Of a DNA stretch of 64,000 bases, positions 1 through 11,600 are shown in pieces (within the stretch, counting starts at the first letter, position 1; each line of letters begins with the position of its first letter). Source of the DNA: Nelumbo lutea (taxonomy: Eukaryota > Streptophyta > Magnoliopsida > Proteales > Nelumbonaceae). The notes under the pieces were generated by a model, which saw only the letters and a list, made by a program, of their open reading frames with translations, searched no databases and was not told the DNA's origin. The position numbers were made by a program, and so were the translations under genes. The stretch is taken from the NCBI GenBank assembly GCA_022828595.1, contig JAKGHH010000007.1, positions 63,848,727-63,912,726 on the forward strand. The letters are read 5' to 3'.

Positions 1-1535
1 GGTTTTATTCCACTCACTTATTAATATCCTGTTCTACTTTTTCTTATTTGAATTCGTTCGGTGACATTTGGAAATTTTGATGCTTCCAAATGAAAATTTG
101 GTTCTGACATAATTATGATTGTCATTGCTGGAATTCAGTTGCTTAATTATTGGTTCTACCCCTCTTTCTCTCCCTCACACACAAGTTTTCTTTATCTTAT
201 TTTGACAAATATCCCATAATTGACGAGTTAATTACATGTTTTTTCTTTACTTTTATTGCATGGAAGGAGGAACAATGTTCTTATGTGTTTTGTTACTCAT
301 TCTCCATTGGTTCTTGTACGGGCTTACTTGCTGATTCAGCAAACCGATTACGATTTTTTACTTACATGTATGTAATCTATGGTTTGAAAACTGGAGGCCA
401 TTTTGAGTTGTCTGCAAGTCCACTCAATATCAGAATCAGAAAAGAATAGAAAAAAAGGAAAGAGTCTTAGTCGTTTTCTCAGATACAGTCTGTCTTTCAT
501 CATATTTACTTGTTTATTCTTTGGAGTTCTTCCTGCTGGTGGCTTAGTTCTTTATACTTTGACAGTTTGTTATTACTATTTAAAGATTTATGAATTTGAT
601 TTGGGAAGGGAGACTGACATTTTAGTTACTCTATCACAGGACTAGGAAAAAGATGGAGGAAACTAATTACTGTTTTCCTTTTACTGCATAAAGTACTATT
701 AGTTTTATTAGCTTATTTATTTGAACAATAATTGAATATGTAAATTGTATTTCTTCATGCATTGTTTTTGGTGATGTCTTATCATCTGGAAGGTTGTTAT
801 CCTTTTTTCTTTTAATGAAATTTTTATTTTACCACCAAAAAATATCTTGCTATTGAGCAAGTTAAACCGCCATTTTGTGTGTAATGCGTGTTAATGTCAT
901 TGGTGCAGTCAGGGCTAATAATAAAAGAAAAGGGTTTGGGCTCTGTAGCTTGGTTGAAGTATTGCTCTAAAATGATGGAATGCATGTTAATGTCCAACAA
1001 ATAAAGCCTGTTGACCAGAAAAAGAAAAGAAAAGCAAAAGCACATGTAAGAAGGAAGAAGAAAGGGGGTGGGGGTGACCAAGCAGTTCAGTCCAAGACAA
1101 GAAAATCCTATATCACCTAAAACCAAGACGTTCTTGTATTGTCATGTATTGTGGTTTTGGATGCATGCTGAAGGGATCCGAATTTGACATTCGGGCTCTC
1201 AATTTTTTTGTTGCTTAGGGTGCTGTGGTTTTTCTTGCAATGCTGGTATTATGTTAGGTGCAATGAATCAGTTTTTTTGATGAATAGGTGCAATGAATCA
1301 GTTTTTTTTGATGAATAGGTGCGATGAATCAATTGATTGTTAAGTATGTTCGAATTCCAAAGAACCATGTTTGTGATGCTACACTTAGAACATATTTGCA
1401 CCTCCTATTTTGTATATGTTAAATGATATACTATTGGTGCAAGATGCTTGCTTCCTATCACTATTATGTGTCTTACCATCTTCTGCTTTCTTTTTTGCAA
1501 TGCTCTTTGCTTGGTGGATGTGTTCTATCTCTCAG
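1..1535 (+). other. Intron sequence upstream of the first visible kinase exon
   Basis: The stretch is AT-rich with stop codons in all frames and no recognisable exon. I looked for sequence encoding the MAP3K-epsilon ATP-binding region and found none, so the preceding exon lies upstream of the window. The only internal structure is the short tandem repeat at 1257-1333. Confidence 0.6.
1257..1333. repeat. Tandem repeat, about 30-bp unit, 2.5 copies
   Basis: The unit GGTGCAATGAATCAGTTTTT followed by TTGATGAATA occurs twice in a row and begins a third, slightly changed copy (GGTGCGATGAATCAA). It lies in the kinase intron. Confidence 0.75.
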
Positions 1536-1966
1536 CAAGAGATTGATCTACTAAAGGTGCTATTTTCTTTACCATTCTTTTTCTTTTTATGACCTTGATA
1601 GCATTATCTATCGCCAGAACACCCAACATACCCTTGAGTATGCCATCAGGGCCATCTACCAATGTCATATTGATATGGTGTATATCTGGTTCTGTCTTGA
1701 AAGATCTGCTATGCTGAAAGTTAATTGTTCTATCACTTTTGTCATTTTCAGTTAGAGCAATTAAATTAGCAAAACAAATACTTGGGGCATGGACCTATCA
1801 AATTATCATTGTCACTCCCCCTTAAACTGTACAAATATAGATTTACTCCTGGTAGAAAGCCCTAATGGTCTACCTTATAATTCACTTTTCTTTTTTGAGT
1901 TTAACATTCTGAGTCTTTACCATCCAGTATGCTAAATTCAACATATGATGTTGTCATTCAAAGTAT

Positions 1967-2000
<34 letters not shown>

Positions 2001-5000
2001 GTTATTTCATTATTCATTTGGCAGAATTTGAATCACAAAAACATTGTGAAATATCTTGGATCCTTGAAGACAAAGACTCATCTGCACATAATTCTCGAGT
2101 ATGTATGCTTCAACTTCTCTTCAATTATTGAACAAAATACTGCTTTTCTTGTAATGTAATTGATGTACATGGTGCTGATGTAGGTATGTGGAGAACGGCT
2201 CACTTGCTAACATTATCAAGCCAAACAAATTTGGCCCTTTTCCAGAATCTTTGGTGGCTGTTTACATAGCTCAGGTTTGCATATGGCTTCAAGTTTCTTT
2301 TCTTTCCTTTACTTTTTTTCCTTCTTTTTATTTTTTTTTCCTTAGCATGTAATGTTGCTTTTCTTCATCTGAAGGTTTTAGAAGGTTTGGTCTATCTACA
2401 TGAACAAGGTGTAATTCATCGGGATATCAAGGGTGCAAATATATTGACAACCAAAGAGGTAGTTGGTGTGAAATGTGAATGCATCTGATGATCCTTGTTA
2501 TGAACTAAATAGTCAAGTTATCTAATAAACACCGTAATTTCTGTGTTGTCCGTATTCTGTTACAAATTGTTATTTTATAGTTTCTCCTCTAAGATCGATA
2601 ACAAAAAGAAAGGTATCTAAAGAAGTATTGATGAAAAAAATCCAAAGAGGAAAAAGGAAGACAATACAAAAGCTGATGGTCTTGGAACAAAAATGGGAAA
2701 AACATAACGGAAAACCAGCCCTGACAGAAAAAGGGTTCTAGCAGAAATCTAAACAAGATGCACAAGAAAGTTTAGATTACCCAAGAATATAAAACCCACA
2801 ACCATACATAGATACACTCCTTAAAACCATAATTCTGGCCATGGTACAAGTATTGATACTCTCAATACACAAGTTTGCATATCGAGAGTTTCAAATGATA
2901 AAAAAAAGGCATACTTCTTTTGAATGTTTTGTCTAATACTTTGCTAGACGTGTTGTCAAAGCATATATAATAATATAAAGCAAATCAAACTTAAAAATGT
3001 AGTAGTATTTAACGTTTCTGAGAACTAAAAGTATGATACGATAAACCTGATATGGGGCATATCATATTGATACATTGAACCTTGATTCCGGCAAGTCTCG
3101 TAGATGGAGTTAGCAGACCCAAAGATCAACTCTAAAGTAATAAACAAATGGCAGTAATAAATGAAAATAAAAGAAACAAGGAAGAAACTGTAAGCTAAAT
3201 ATTCAACAAATTATTCACTTCAGATTAACTAGTTTGCCCATTAATTTGTCATAGAATTTTTTTTTTGATGAATAAAATAGATTTTATTAAACAGAATAAG
3301 ATTTACACCAAGGGTAGCCTTGGTTACCCTTGAAAGTCTAAACATTAGAAGCTACCCAACTTTACTTTTGCCATTAACAATTGAGCCCAGAAACAGGTTT
3401 CCCTGTGCACCCCCTGTTTGCTAGTTTGATCTGCCAAGCTGTTTGCTGTTCTTGGAGTACATTGAAAATCCACTTGCATACCTTCTGTGAACCTTTTTAC
3501 CTTCTTGAAATCGTTCCTTAAGATCCAAGGAGCTGTTTCTTTTTGCCTCAACCAGCTGATAACTACTCTTGAGTCTCCTTCAACTATCAATTTTCTCACC
3601 CCCATCTCCCATGCCTTTTGTAGCTCCAATACTGCTGCTCCTCTTTCCTATCAATCTCATCAATTTTGTTTATTAGGCTTGATTTACACTCCTCAATTTT
3701 CCTAAAATTACTGATCTTCCACTCCCTTATTCTTTGTTTTAGATTCTTGAGTTTCCTATGAAACTGAAACTTTACACCTTCCCAATGAGCTTGTTATGTG
3801 CCTTGGGAGAACTCACCCTAAAAGCTAGCTGTTAGAGGGAGGCCCCAAGCACATATATACCCCACAACAGCATCCCATTCTACCGATGTGGGATACCTCA
3901 CATTAGCATCCCATACTACCAACATGGGACAAATGGATCATAACATTCCACCACGCTCTGCAGTCCCAGCGCCCACGCAGGCTGGCTTTGTTCTAGTTCA
4001 CCTAGTCCCGGCCGAACACTGCAATACCAACGTCACCACCTGCGCCACACGATTGCAACTGGGAAGCATAGTGTAGGCTCTGATACCATTTGTTATGTGC
4101 CTTGGGAGAACTCGCCCCTAAAAGCTAGCTGTTAGAGGGAGGGAACCCATGCACATATATACCCCAGAACAGCATCCCATTTTACTGATGTGGGATACCT
4201 CACATTAGCATCCCATACTACCAACATGGGACAAATGGATCGTAACAGAGCCTGAGTGTCATCTGTCTCCACGCACTCTCTGACCTTTTGCATGAAATCA
4301 GGTACAGTAAGCCACATATTTTCAAATCTAAATGGCTTGGGTCCTCCTCCATTTGTTTCTGAAAAGATACAAATCGGCCAATGATCCGAAGTAAGCTTAG
4401 GGAAGGTTCTCCCTAACACATTTTCCCAGTGATTCTCCCACTCCTGAGATAGGCAGAAACCTATCAAGTTTTGAATAAGGAGGGTTCTCCTGGAAGAAAT
4501 CTGGTATTTCTATGTGCTCCTGGATTTATCCTGACCTGATTGAAATTTCTTGCCCTAGCCTTTGCGAAAGTTCTGGTTTTCTCTTCCTTGGATACAAGCC
4601 GTCACCCTGAGTCTTTGGATTTTTTGTTATTAGAACCTTGACCATTCAATCGTGCTGTGTCCCTCTGATCTTCGATGTTTTAGACTAAACAGGCCTTCCA
4701 ACATGTAGTCCTGAGTCCAAAACTGGTGGAAATGCCTGATTTTAAACACTACCTATACTCGACTCATCATCCGAAGAGGACCATTCCTCATCCATCTCAG
4801 AACTGCTCTAGTACACTTTGCTGTCTTCCCCCGCCTTTGTCTCTTTCTATCAAATCTAGGGTTTGGGTGCTCAGTTGAGGCTCGAGGCCACTGCTGCCAC
4901 TGCAAGTTCCCTTTCCTTTGCCCCTCGTTCCAAAATAAGATGCGTAACTAATTTTATGAATTGACTGTTTGTTCAACTAACAATTTCTTCTCTTACACTA

Positions 5001-5594
5001 ATAACTGTAATAATATACTATCGTCATTATTTCATCTTTTATTCATACAAGAAAGAGAATGAAAATAGTAATTTATCTTTATTGCCATTATGTTGCATTT
5101 GCTTATCTTGGTTATTTTATTGTGAGATTTGTTTAGTGTCATATTTTTTTGTTTGACCATTCTTTTCCAGATTTTTACTCAATTTAAATTGATCTTTTCA
5201 GGGTCTTGTTAAACTTGCTGATTTTGGAGTTGCAACAAAACTGACCGAGGCTGATGTTAATACACATTCTGTTGTTGGAACACCATATTGGATGGCTCCT
5301 GAGGTACCCCCAAGAATCTTGTGCTATATCTGATTGCACAAGTCAGATCTGCTGGAAGATAAAGGAATTTTTTGTTATTTGTATCTAATTTATTCTATTA
5401 AAATTTGTCACTAAAATAAGCATCGAAGTGACATTTAGGTTGGTGTTGTTGATATTATTATTGTTGCTGTAACTACTATTTATTCTTATTATAATTATTA
5501 TTGTGTTAAAATTTTTAAATGGTACACTAACATAGGTTCTAAAAAAGAAATTAAAGTCATTGGAAGCCTCAAGGACAAAAAGGGGCCAAGAATG

Positions 5595-5640
<46 letters not shown>

Positions 5641-8600
5641 ACTAGATGCGACTCGTGCAATGCATGGGTTGGTGTAAAAAATATCCCATATTCTTTAAGA
5701 GAGTGATTAGATTCAGTTTCCTAATAAAGAGGATATTGAATTGGTTGTGTCTGAGTTTAAGTAGACTCACCTTTGATGTTTTTCCCTAATTTTTTAATTG
5801 AAAAAAACCACAAAATTCAAATAAAAAAATTCTCCGCCCTTAATGCCTCACCAGAAAACAAAGGTAGAAAAAAGAACTGATTTCTGAAAATCATGTATAT
5901 GGCTTCCCAAAACAGCAGAAGATGTAAGGTTCTAACCCAAGTGATTCACGTCTGATTCAAAATCATACTTGTACTCTAGATAAGGATGATTAGGGCAACA
6001 ATCTAGGTTCTCATCGAAAACTAAAAAAAATCAAGGAAGGTCAATGGTACTAATAAAAAATGGATCGGTTAAATTTCTGAAAATAGACAGGGCTATAGAA
6101 CAAATCATCCTCAAAGTGGCACAATGACACAAAAATTGAATGGAAAAGAACTTTATTAATTGGTAATGAAAGAATATGAAATATGTACAATGGTGACTCT
6201 CATTGGCAGGTGTAATATTGTAAAAGTGCAAATTATCTAACGACTAAAATGTCAAAATCCAATCGCAATGTAAGAGTCTGCCCATGGGCCGGCCAGACCA
6301 CAATATGTTAAGACTCAGGAGGGAGTTTAATTCAAAGAGGTGATACAGACAAGGACATGGCCACAGGAGGAATGATGCTGGTTCCAAAGGGCTGAAAACA
6401 CATTGTAGATACTATTAGCAAATGGGTGTTGGAAGAACGGAGGCCAGTGGGAGGCTTGAAGGTGAAAAAACTAGTGCAGGGACTCATTCTATTCATTTTT
6501 GGCATAATCATTGGAGGCAGAATATATCTTTAAAATATGCCTCCCAAGGATGGAAACCCCTCTAATTCCCTCTAATCATTGGAGTCTATCTTTATCCTTA
6601 AAAACCCCTCTAATCCCCAAAGGGTCTGGATTGCCGAAACTGTTCCCATCAAAGTCTAATTTGATAAAGCTGTCTTCAGGTGGTTCCCAATCTTTTAGGG
6701 TTTTACTCTTCCTTGTTGACAAGGCAGTGGCTTCCTTTCACTTCCTTCTCAAGTCATCAAAAGAATAGGGTGAAAACTGGTCCAAAGATTTGAGCCAAAG
6801 GATCACCCTTTATAGAATGCATTCCAAGATTGCCTCCGTACTTCTTTCCTTGTCCTTGAATATTCTTGCATTTCTTTCTTCCCAGACCATCCAAAGTACA
6901 GCAGCCCTAGTGCATCTCTACAATATCCAAATTGATTTTCAAGTTACTAATCTGCTCAAACAAATTTGCCACCAAATTTAAGTTCCACAATTTCCCTAAC
7001 TCTTCCACCCTCTCAAAAAATTGATTGTCATCTGCAAACTGAAGGTGGGTAACTGGAACCCTATCCCTTCCAACTCTGCATACCCTAATCAACTAACCCT
7101 ATCCGCTTCGACAAGACCCCCCCTTTCAACTAATGTTATGCATCTTTATTCTTCTTAGTATAAAAGATTTTTATTAAAATAAAGAAAAAATGATATCCCC
7201 CCTTCCTCTTCATCCTCCCCCTCCTCCTCCTAACCCTCCTCTTAAGGAGGCTTACGCCTCCTTGTGTTCGGGAGGCTTACACCTCTTGCGTTCTAAACTA
7301 CGCCTCACGCCTCTAGGTAGTGGAACGCCTCCGCGTTTTAAAACATTGGTCTAACCCAATAGATTAGTTGGATAGTGACTAATTCCATCACAAACTATGG
7401 TGTTATTCTTCTTGAGAAGTCTAGCATTTCTCCCTTTCCAAATGTACCAAAGGTCCATTGCCCAAAATGCATATAGATTTGTCAAGGGCATATTGGTTGG
7501 TTAGACCATGAAGTCATTGGAGAGGTGGGCTAAGTGAATAAAACATACCGGCGTACCATTATATTATCTTCCTAACCATGCATGGAATACTTCCCATTAT
7601 CTCCTTTGTCCACATGGAGAGCAGCTCAGATTACAGAAGTGCATGCTTTCCACATAGCCTTTCATTTGGCACTGAGGATTTGTGGAATGAATTACCGGCT
7701 TCTCAAGCAATCCCATGGAAAGCAAAGATAGCCCCCACATCTTCCATGAGCTTTCTGTGGAAAGCAATTCAAGAGGTATATCCTATCTTTTTTAATCTCA
7801 TCAAATTTGATGTGGGTTTTGGTTCTAAGGTGCTTTTTTGGGAAGATCTTTGGCTGGGTGATACTACTTTGTGCTCCCTTTTCATTGACCTTTATTCAGT
7901 TTCTACCTACAAGTTACAACCCATTTCAAATTTCGTTACCTTCTCTCACTTTGGTTTGAGTTGGGATTTGGTTTCAGAAGGGATTTGAGGGATAATGAAT
8001 GTGAGTCCCTTATTTGTTTGCTTGATTGTCATAAGTCAGTTTACTTGGTTCAATCTTTGAAGGACACTAGTGTATGGTTTGCTTCTTCTGATGGCACTTT
8101 TACCTGTGCTTCTTTCTTCAATGCCCTTGTACAAACTCCTGTTGGGGGTGAGAATTTTTTGGTGAAAGAGGTTTGGAGCAAGTTCAGGTGTTTCTTGGGA
8201 AGGTGAGCACCTGTGACATGCTTCAAAAAAGGAGGTGAAATAAATGCCTCTCCCCTCATATGTGCATTATTTGCTGTGCAGATGGTGAATCCCTACCCCA
8301 TTTATTCATTACCCTTTTGTGCTTTTTGTTTGGGAATCCTTTTGCTCTCTTTTTGGTTTCAGGTGTACTTCCCAGGATGTAGAAAGCCTCTTTGGTCCAA
8401 ACTTTCTTAGGCAGCCAACATAAAGAGGAAGGGTTATGTGGGAATTAGTAAGGGCAGCTGTGGTGTGGACAATATGGGAGGAAAGGAATGCAAGAATTTT
8501 CAACGACAAGTATAGGACAAAAGAAGATTTAGTGGATCCACTCTCACCCTTCCTTTTTACCTTAGTAGCTGATGTGATTAGTAGGATCATTACTAAGGCT

Positions 8601-11600
8601 GACAGTGAAGATGCCATTAGGGGTTGGAGAATAGGGAGACACCAAGTCCCCGTCACCCACCTTCAGTTTGTAGATGACCTAATGATCGTTTGTGAAGGAG
8701 GTTTTTGCATAAAGGTAGCAAACCTAAAGGATCTAATCAAAGGATTTGAAAATATTTCTAATTTGAGAATAAATTTGGAAAAGAGCTGCATAGCGGGTAT
8801 AAATTTGGAGGTAGGGGAGGTCGAGGCTATTGCGGAGTGTCTTGAGTGTTCCACCTCTGCTTGGCCTATGTCATATTTAGGGCTTCCTTTAGGGGCAAAT
8901 CCTAGGGAGAGTAGATTTTGGACCCCAGTGATAGAAAAGTTTGAGAAGATATTAGCCTCATGGAAGAGGAATTATGTCTCTTTAGGAGGGAGAATTATCC
9001 TAATAAGAGCTACCTTGGCTAACTTACCTACCTATTTTTTGTCTGTTTTTAGGATACCAGTTAGGGAAGCTAGGAAACTAGAGAAGTTGATGAGAGATTT
9101 CTTATGGGAGCCGGGACAAGAAAAAAAGGATCACTTGGTTAATTGGGAAATTGTGTGTAGAAGTAAAGAAGAGGGGGGTTTAGGACTTGGGAAGGTAACT
9201 AGAAAAAATCAAGCTCTGTTAGGGAAATGGTTGTGGCGATGGCCATGGAAAGAGAGAGATTGTGGCATGAGGTGGTGGGAAGCATTCATGGGAGGTCAGA
9301 GAATGGATGGGATGCTGGTGTATCAAGGCAAGCTAACCTAGCAACACATTGGAAGGCCATTCACAACACCCTTCCTCAATTCCTCAATTTTATCAGGTAT
9401 GAAGTTTGTTCTGGCAACACTGCTCATTTTTGGGAGGATATTTGGGTAGGAGGCACACCTTTAAAGGATCTGTTCCCTTCGCTATTTTCTGTTTCTTTGT
9501 ACAAAAAAGAGGTGGTCTCAAAATTTGTCTCACCTTTGGGAACACCCTTAGATCCTACTTGGGATTTTGGGTTTCGTAGAGGACTTAGGGATGATGAAAT
9601 TGACTCTCTTTCTGTTTTGCTTGGTTGTCTTAATCAGGTTTGTTTGGATCCCTCCAAGCCAAGCCAAATAAGAGGGTATGGACTCCTAGACCCAATGGAA
9701 CCTTCACTTGTGCTTCTTTCTTCAAGTCCATCTCTCAACTTTCTACTCACCAACCCTTTTCGTCAAAAGAAATTTAGTGCAGGCCAGTTCCCCAAAAATT
9801 ATGGTGTTTTGTTGGGAAGTATTCCATGGGAAAGTAAACACTCTAGATAACCTACAAAAGAGAAGACCTTTCCTCTGTATTTCTCCTAATTGGTGTATCC
9901 TCTGTAGAGCTCACGGTGAGGATTGTTACCACCTATTAATATCTTGTCCCTTTTTTGCAGACCTTTGGGCTTGGCTACTTTCGTTGTTTGGGAGTAGTTG
10001 GAGTCTACCAGCAGAAGTTCACATGTTCTTCAACCATTCTACCTTTTATTGGCCTACAACAATAGGGAGAATTATGTGGAGATGTGCTTGTGCTGCCTTG
10101 ATTTGGACTCTTTGGGAAGAAAGGAATATTAGAATTTTTCAAGAAAAGGAAAAGAGCTGTCAGGAATTGAAAGACTGTGTGTTAAATAGGTCAATACCTT
10201 GGCTCAAGACTTTGGAAATCTTTCATCAATTCTCCTTTAATGACCTTTGGAGAAATTGGTCAGCAGTAGCGAGGTGTTCATCTCTAAAGGACAAATCAAT
10301 TACAAGCTGGTCTCCTCTATCTGAAGGCTCACTGAAGTTGAACTTTGATGGAAGTAGCATGGGTAATCCAGGATTATCCGGAATGGGGGGTGCTTTGAGA
10401 AATGAGAAGGGAGAGATTTTGTTGCTCTACTCAAGTCCCTTGGGAATTGGGGACTCCATCAGGGCAAAACTTTTAACTGTTGTACAAGGGGTGCAATTTG
10501 CAAACCAGCTGGGGGTACAACACCTAACATTGAGGGGGATTCCAAAGTGGTGGTGGGTTGGTTGAAAAATCCTGAAGTGGCTATGTGGCGTTACAAGAAT
10601 GAAATGAAGAAATTTAGTTGGTTGACAAGGAATATGTTGATCACTATACAGTGGGTGGGGAGATCAGCAAATACTTTGTCAGATGTGTTAGCTAAGCAAG
10701 GGGTAAATAGGGAAGAATTGTTTTGGGCTCAGTTGTGATTCTTGCTTTTCTTTCTTAGTTTACTTGTAAGATTCAAGGAGGGGCTGCAGCTCGCGCCTCT
10801 CCCTGGGATGTTGTATGAACTCACTCTAAATCTGCTTCTGAATTAATAAATTTATTATCGTTCATAAAAAAAAGAAGATTTAGTGGAGGCCATAAAGATA
10901 AAAGTTGCACACTAGGTGAAATCACTCCAGCTCTTTCAAAATTTCTCACTTTCTGATGTATTAAGAGTGTGGAATGAAGAGGCACACTGTGGAGAATAAA
11001 GAAAGAAAGGTGAAGGAGTGGAAGCCTTTGAGTTCCAAGGTTAAGCTGAACTTTGATGGGAGTTCTATAGGAAACCTGGGTATGGCAGGCATTGGTGGTT
11101 GTTCAGGGGTTCCTCAAGCAAAGTATTGGCTATGTACTCAGGACCTTTAGGGTAAGGTGGTTCTCTAAAAGCCGAACTATTAGCTCTGCTACAAGGGTTA
11201 AAACTTGCCAAGCTAGCAGATCTTAAGAACTTGAAGATAGAAAGGGACTCAAAAATAGTGATATCTTGGACCAAATCAAGCGGGAATGTTCCTTGGATAT
11301 GTAGACATCCGCTAAGGGAGATAGTAAGTATAGCAAGGGAACTTAATGCCTCATTCACATGGGTCAGCAGAATTGCAAATGGAATGTTTGATTCTCTAGC
11401 CAAACAGGGAGTTCAAAGGCAACACCTCTTTTGGGCTTTTTGGTAACAATTTCTGGTGCAATGTCTGTTTTCTAATTGCTGTATTTCTGTATCTAATTCT
11501 CTTAATTGAATAAAATTCTCTTTCTGTTCAAAGGCAACAGCTCTTTCGGGCTTTTTTGTAAAAATTTCTGGTGCAATGGCTGTTTTCTAATTGCTGTATT

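Larger units (their letters stand above)
2459..5201 (+). other. Kinase intron containing a LINE remnant and a TRIM
   Basis: The intron lies between the exons ending at 2458 and starting at 5202. Bases 2459-3257 show nothing recognisable. Bases 3258 to about 4930 are a minus-strand LINE remnant with a nested TRIM. The remaining 270 bases are AT-rich and end in a pyrimidine-rich acceptor (TTTTCAG). Confidence 0.8.

Noticed and set aside
3888..4076. + strand 62-codon open frame
   Set aside because: It lies wholly within the TRIM, crosses its LTR boundary and has no family resemblance.
4930..5000. Target duplication for the first LINE (3258-4930)
   Set aside because: AATTTGTCATAGAA at the left and AATTTTATGAA at the right are only weakly similar, too little to call.
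5385..5660. Minus-strand open frame with Cys-Val runs
   Set aside because: It is a translation of the CA microsatellite.
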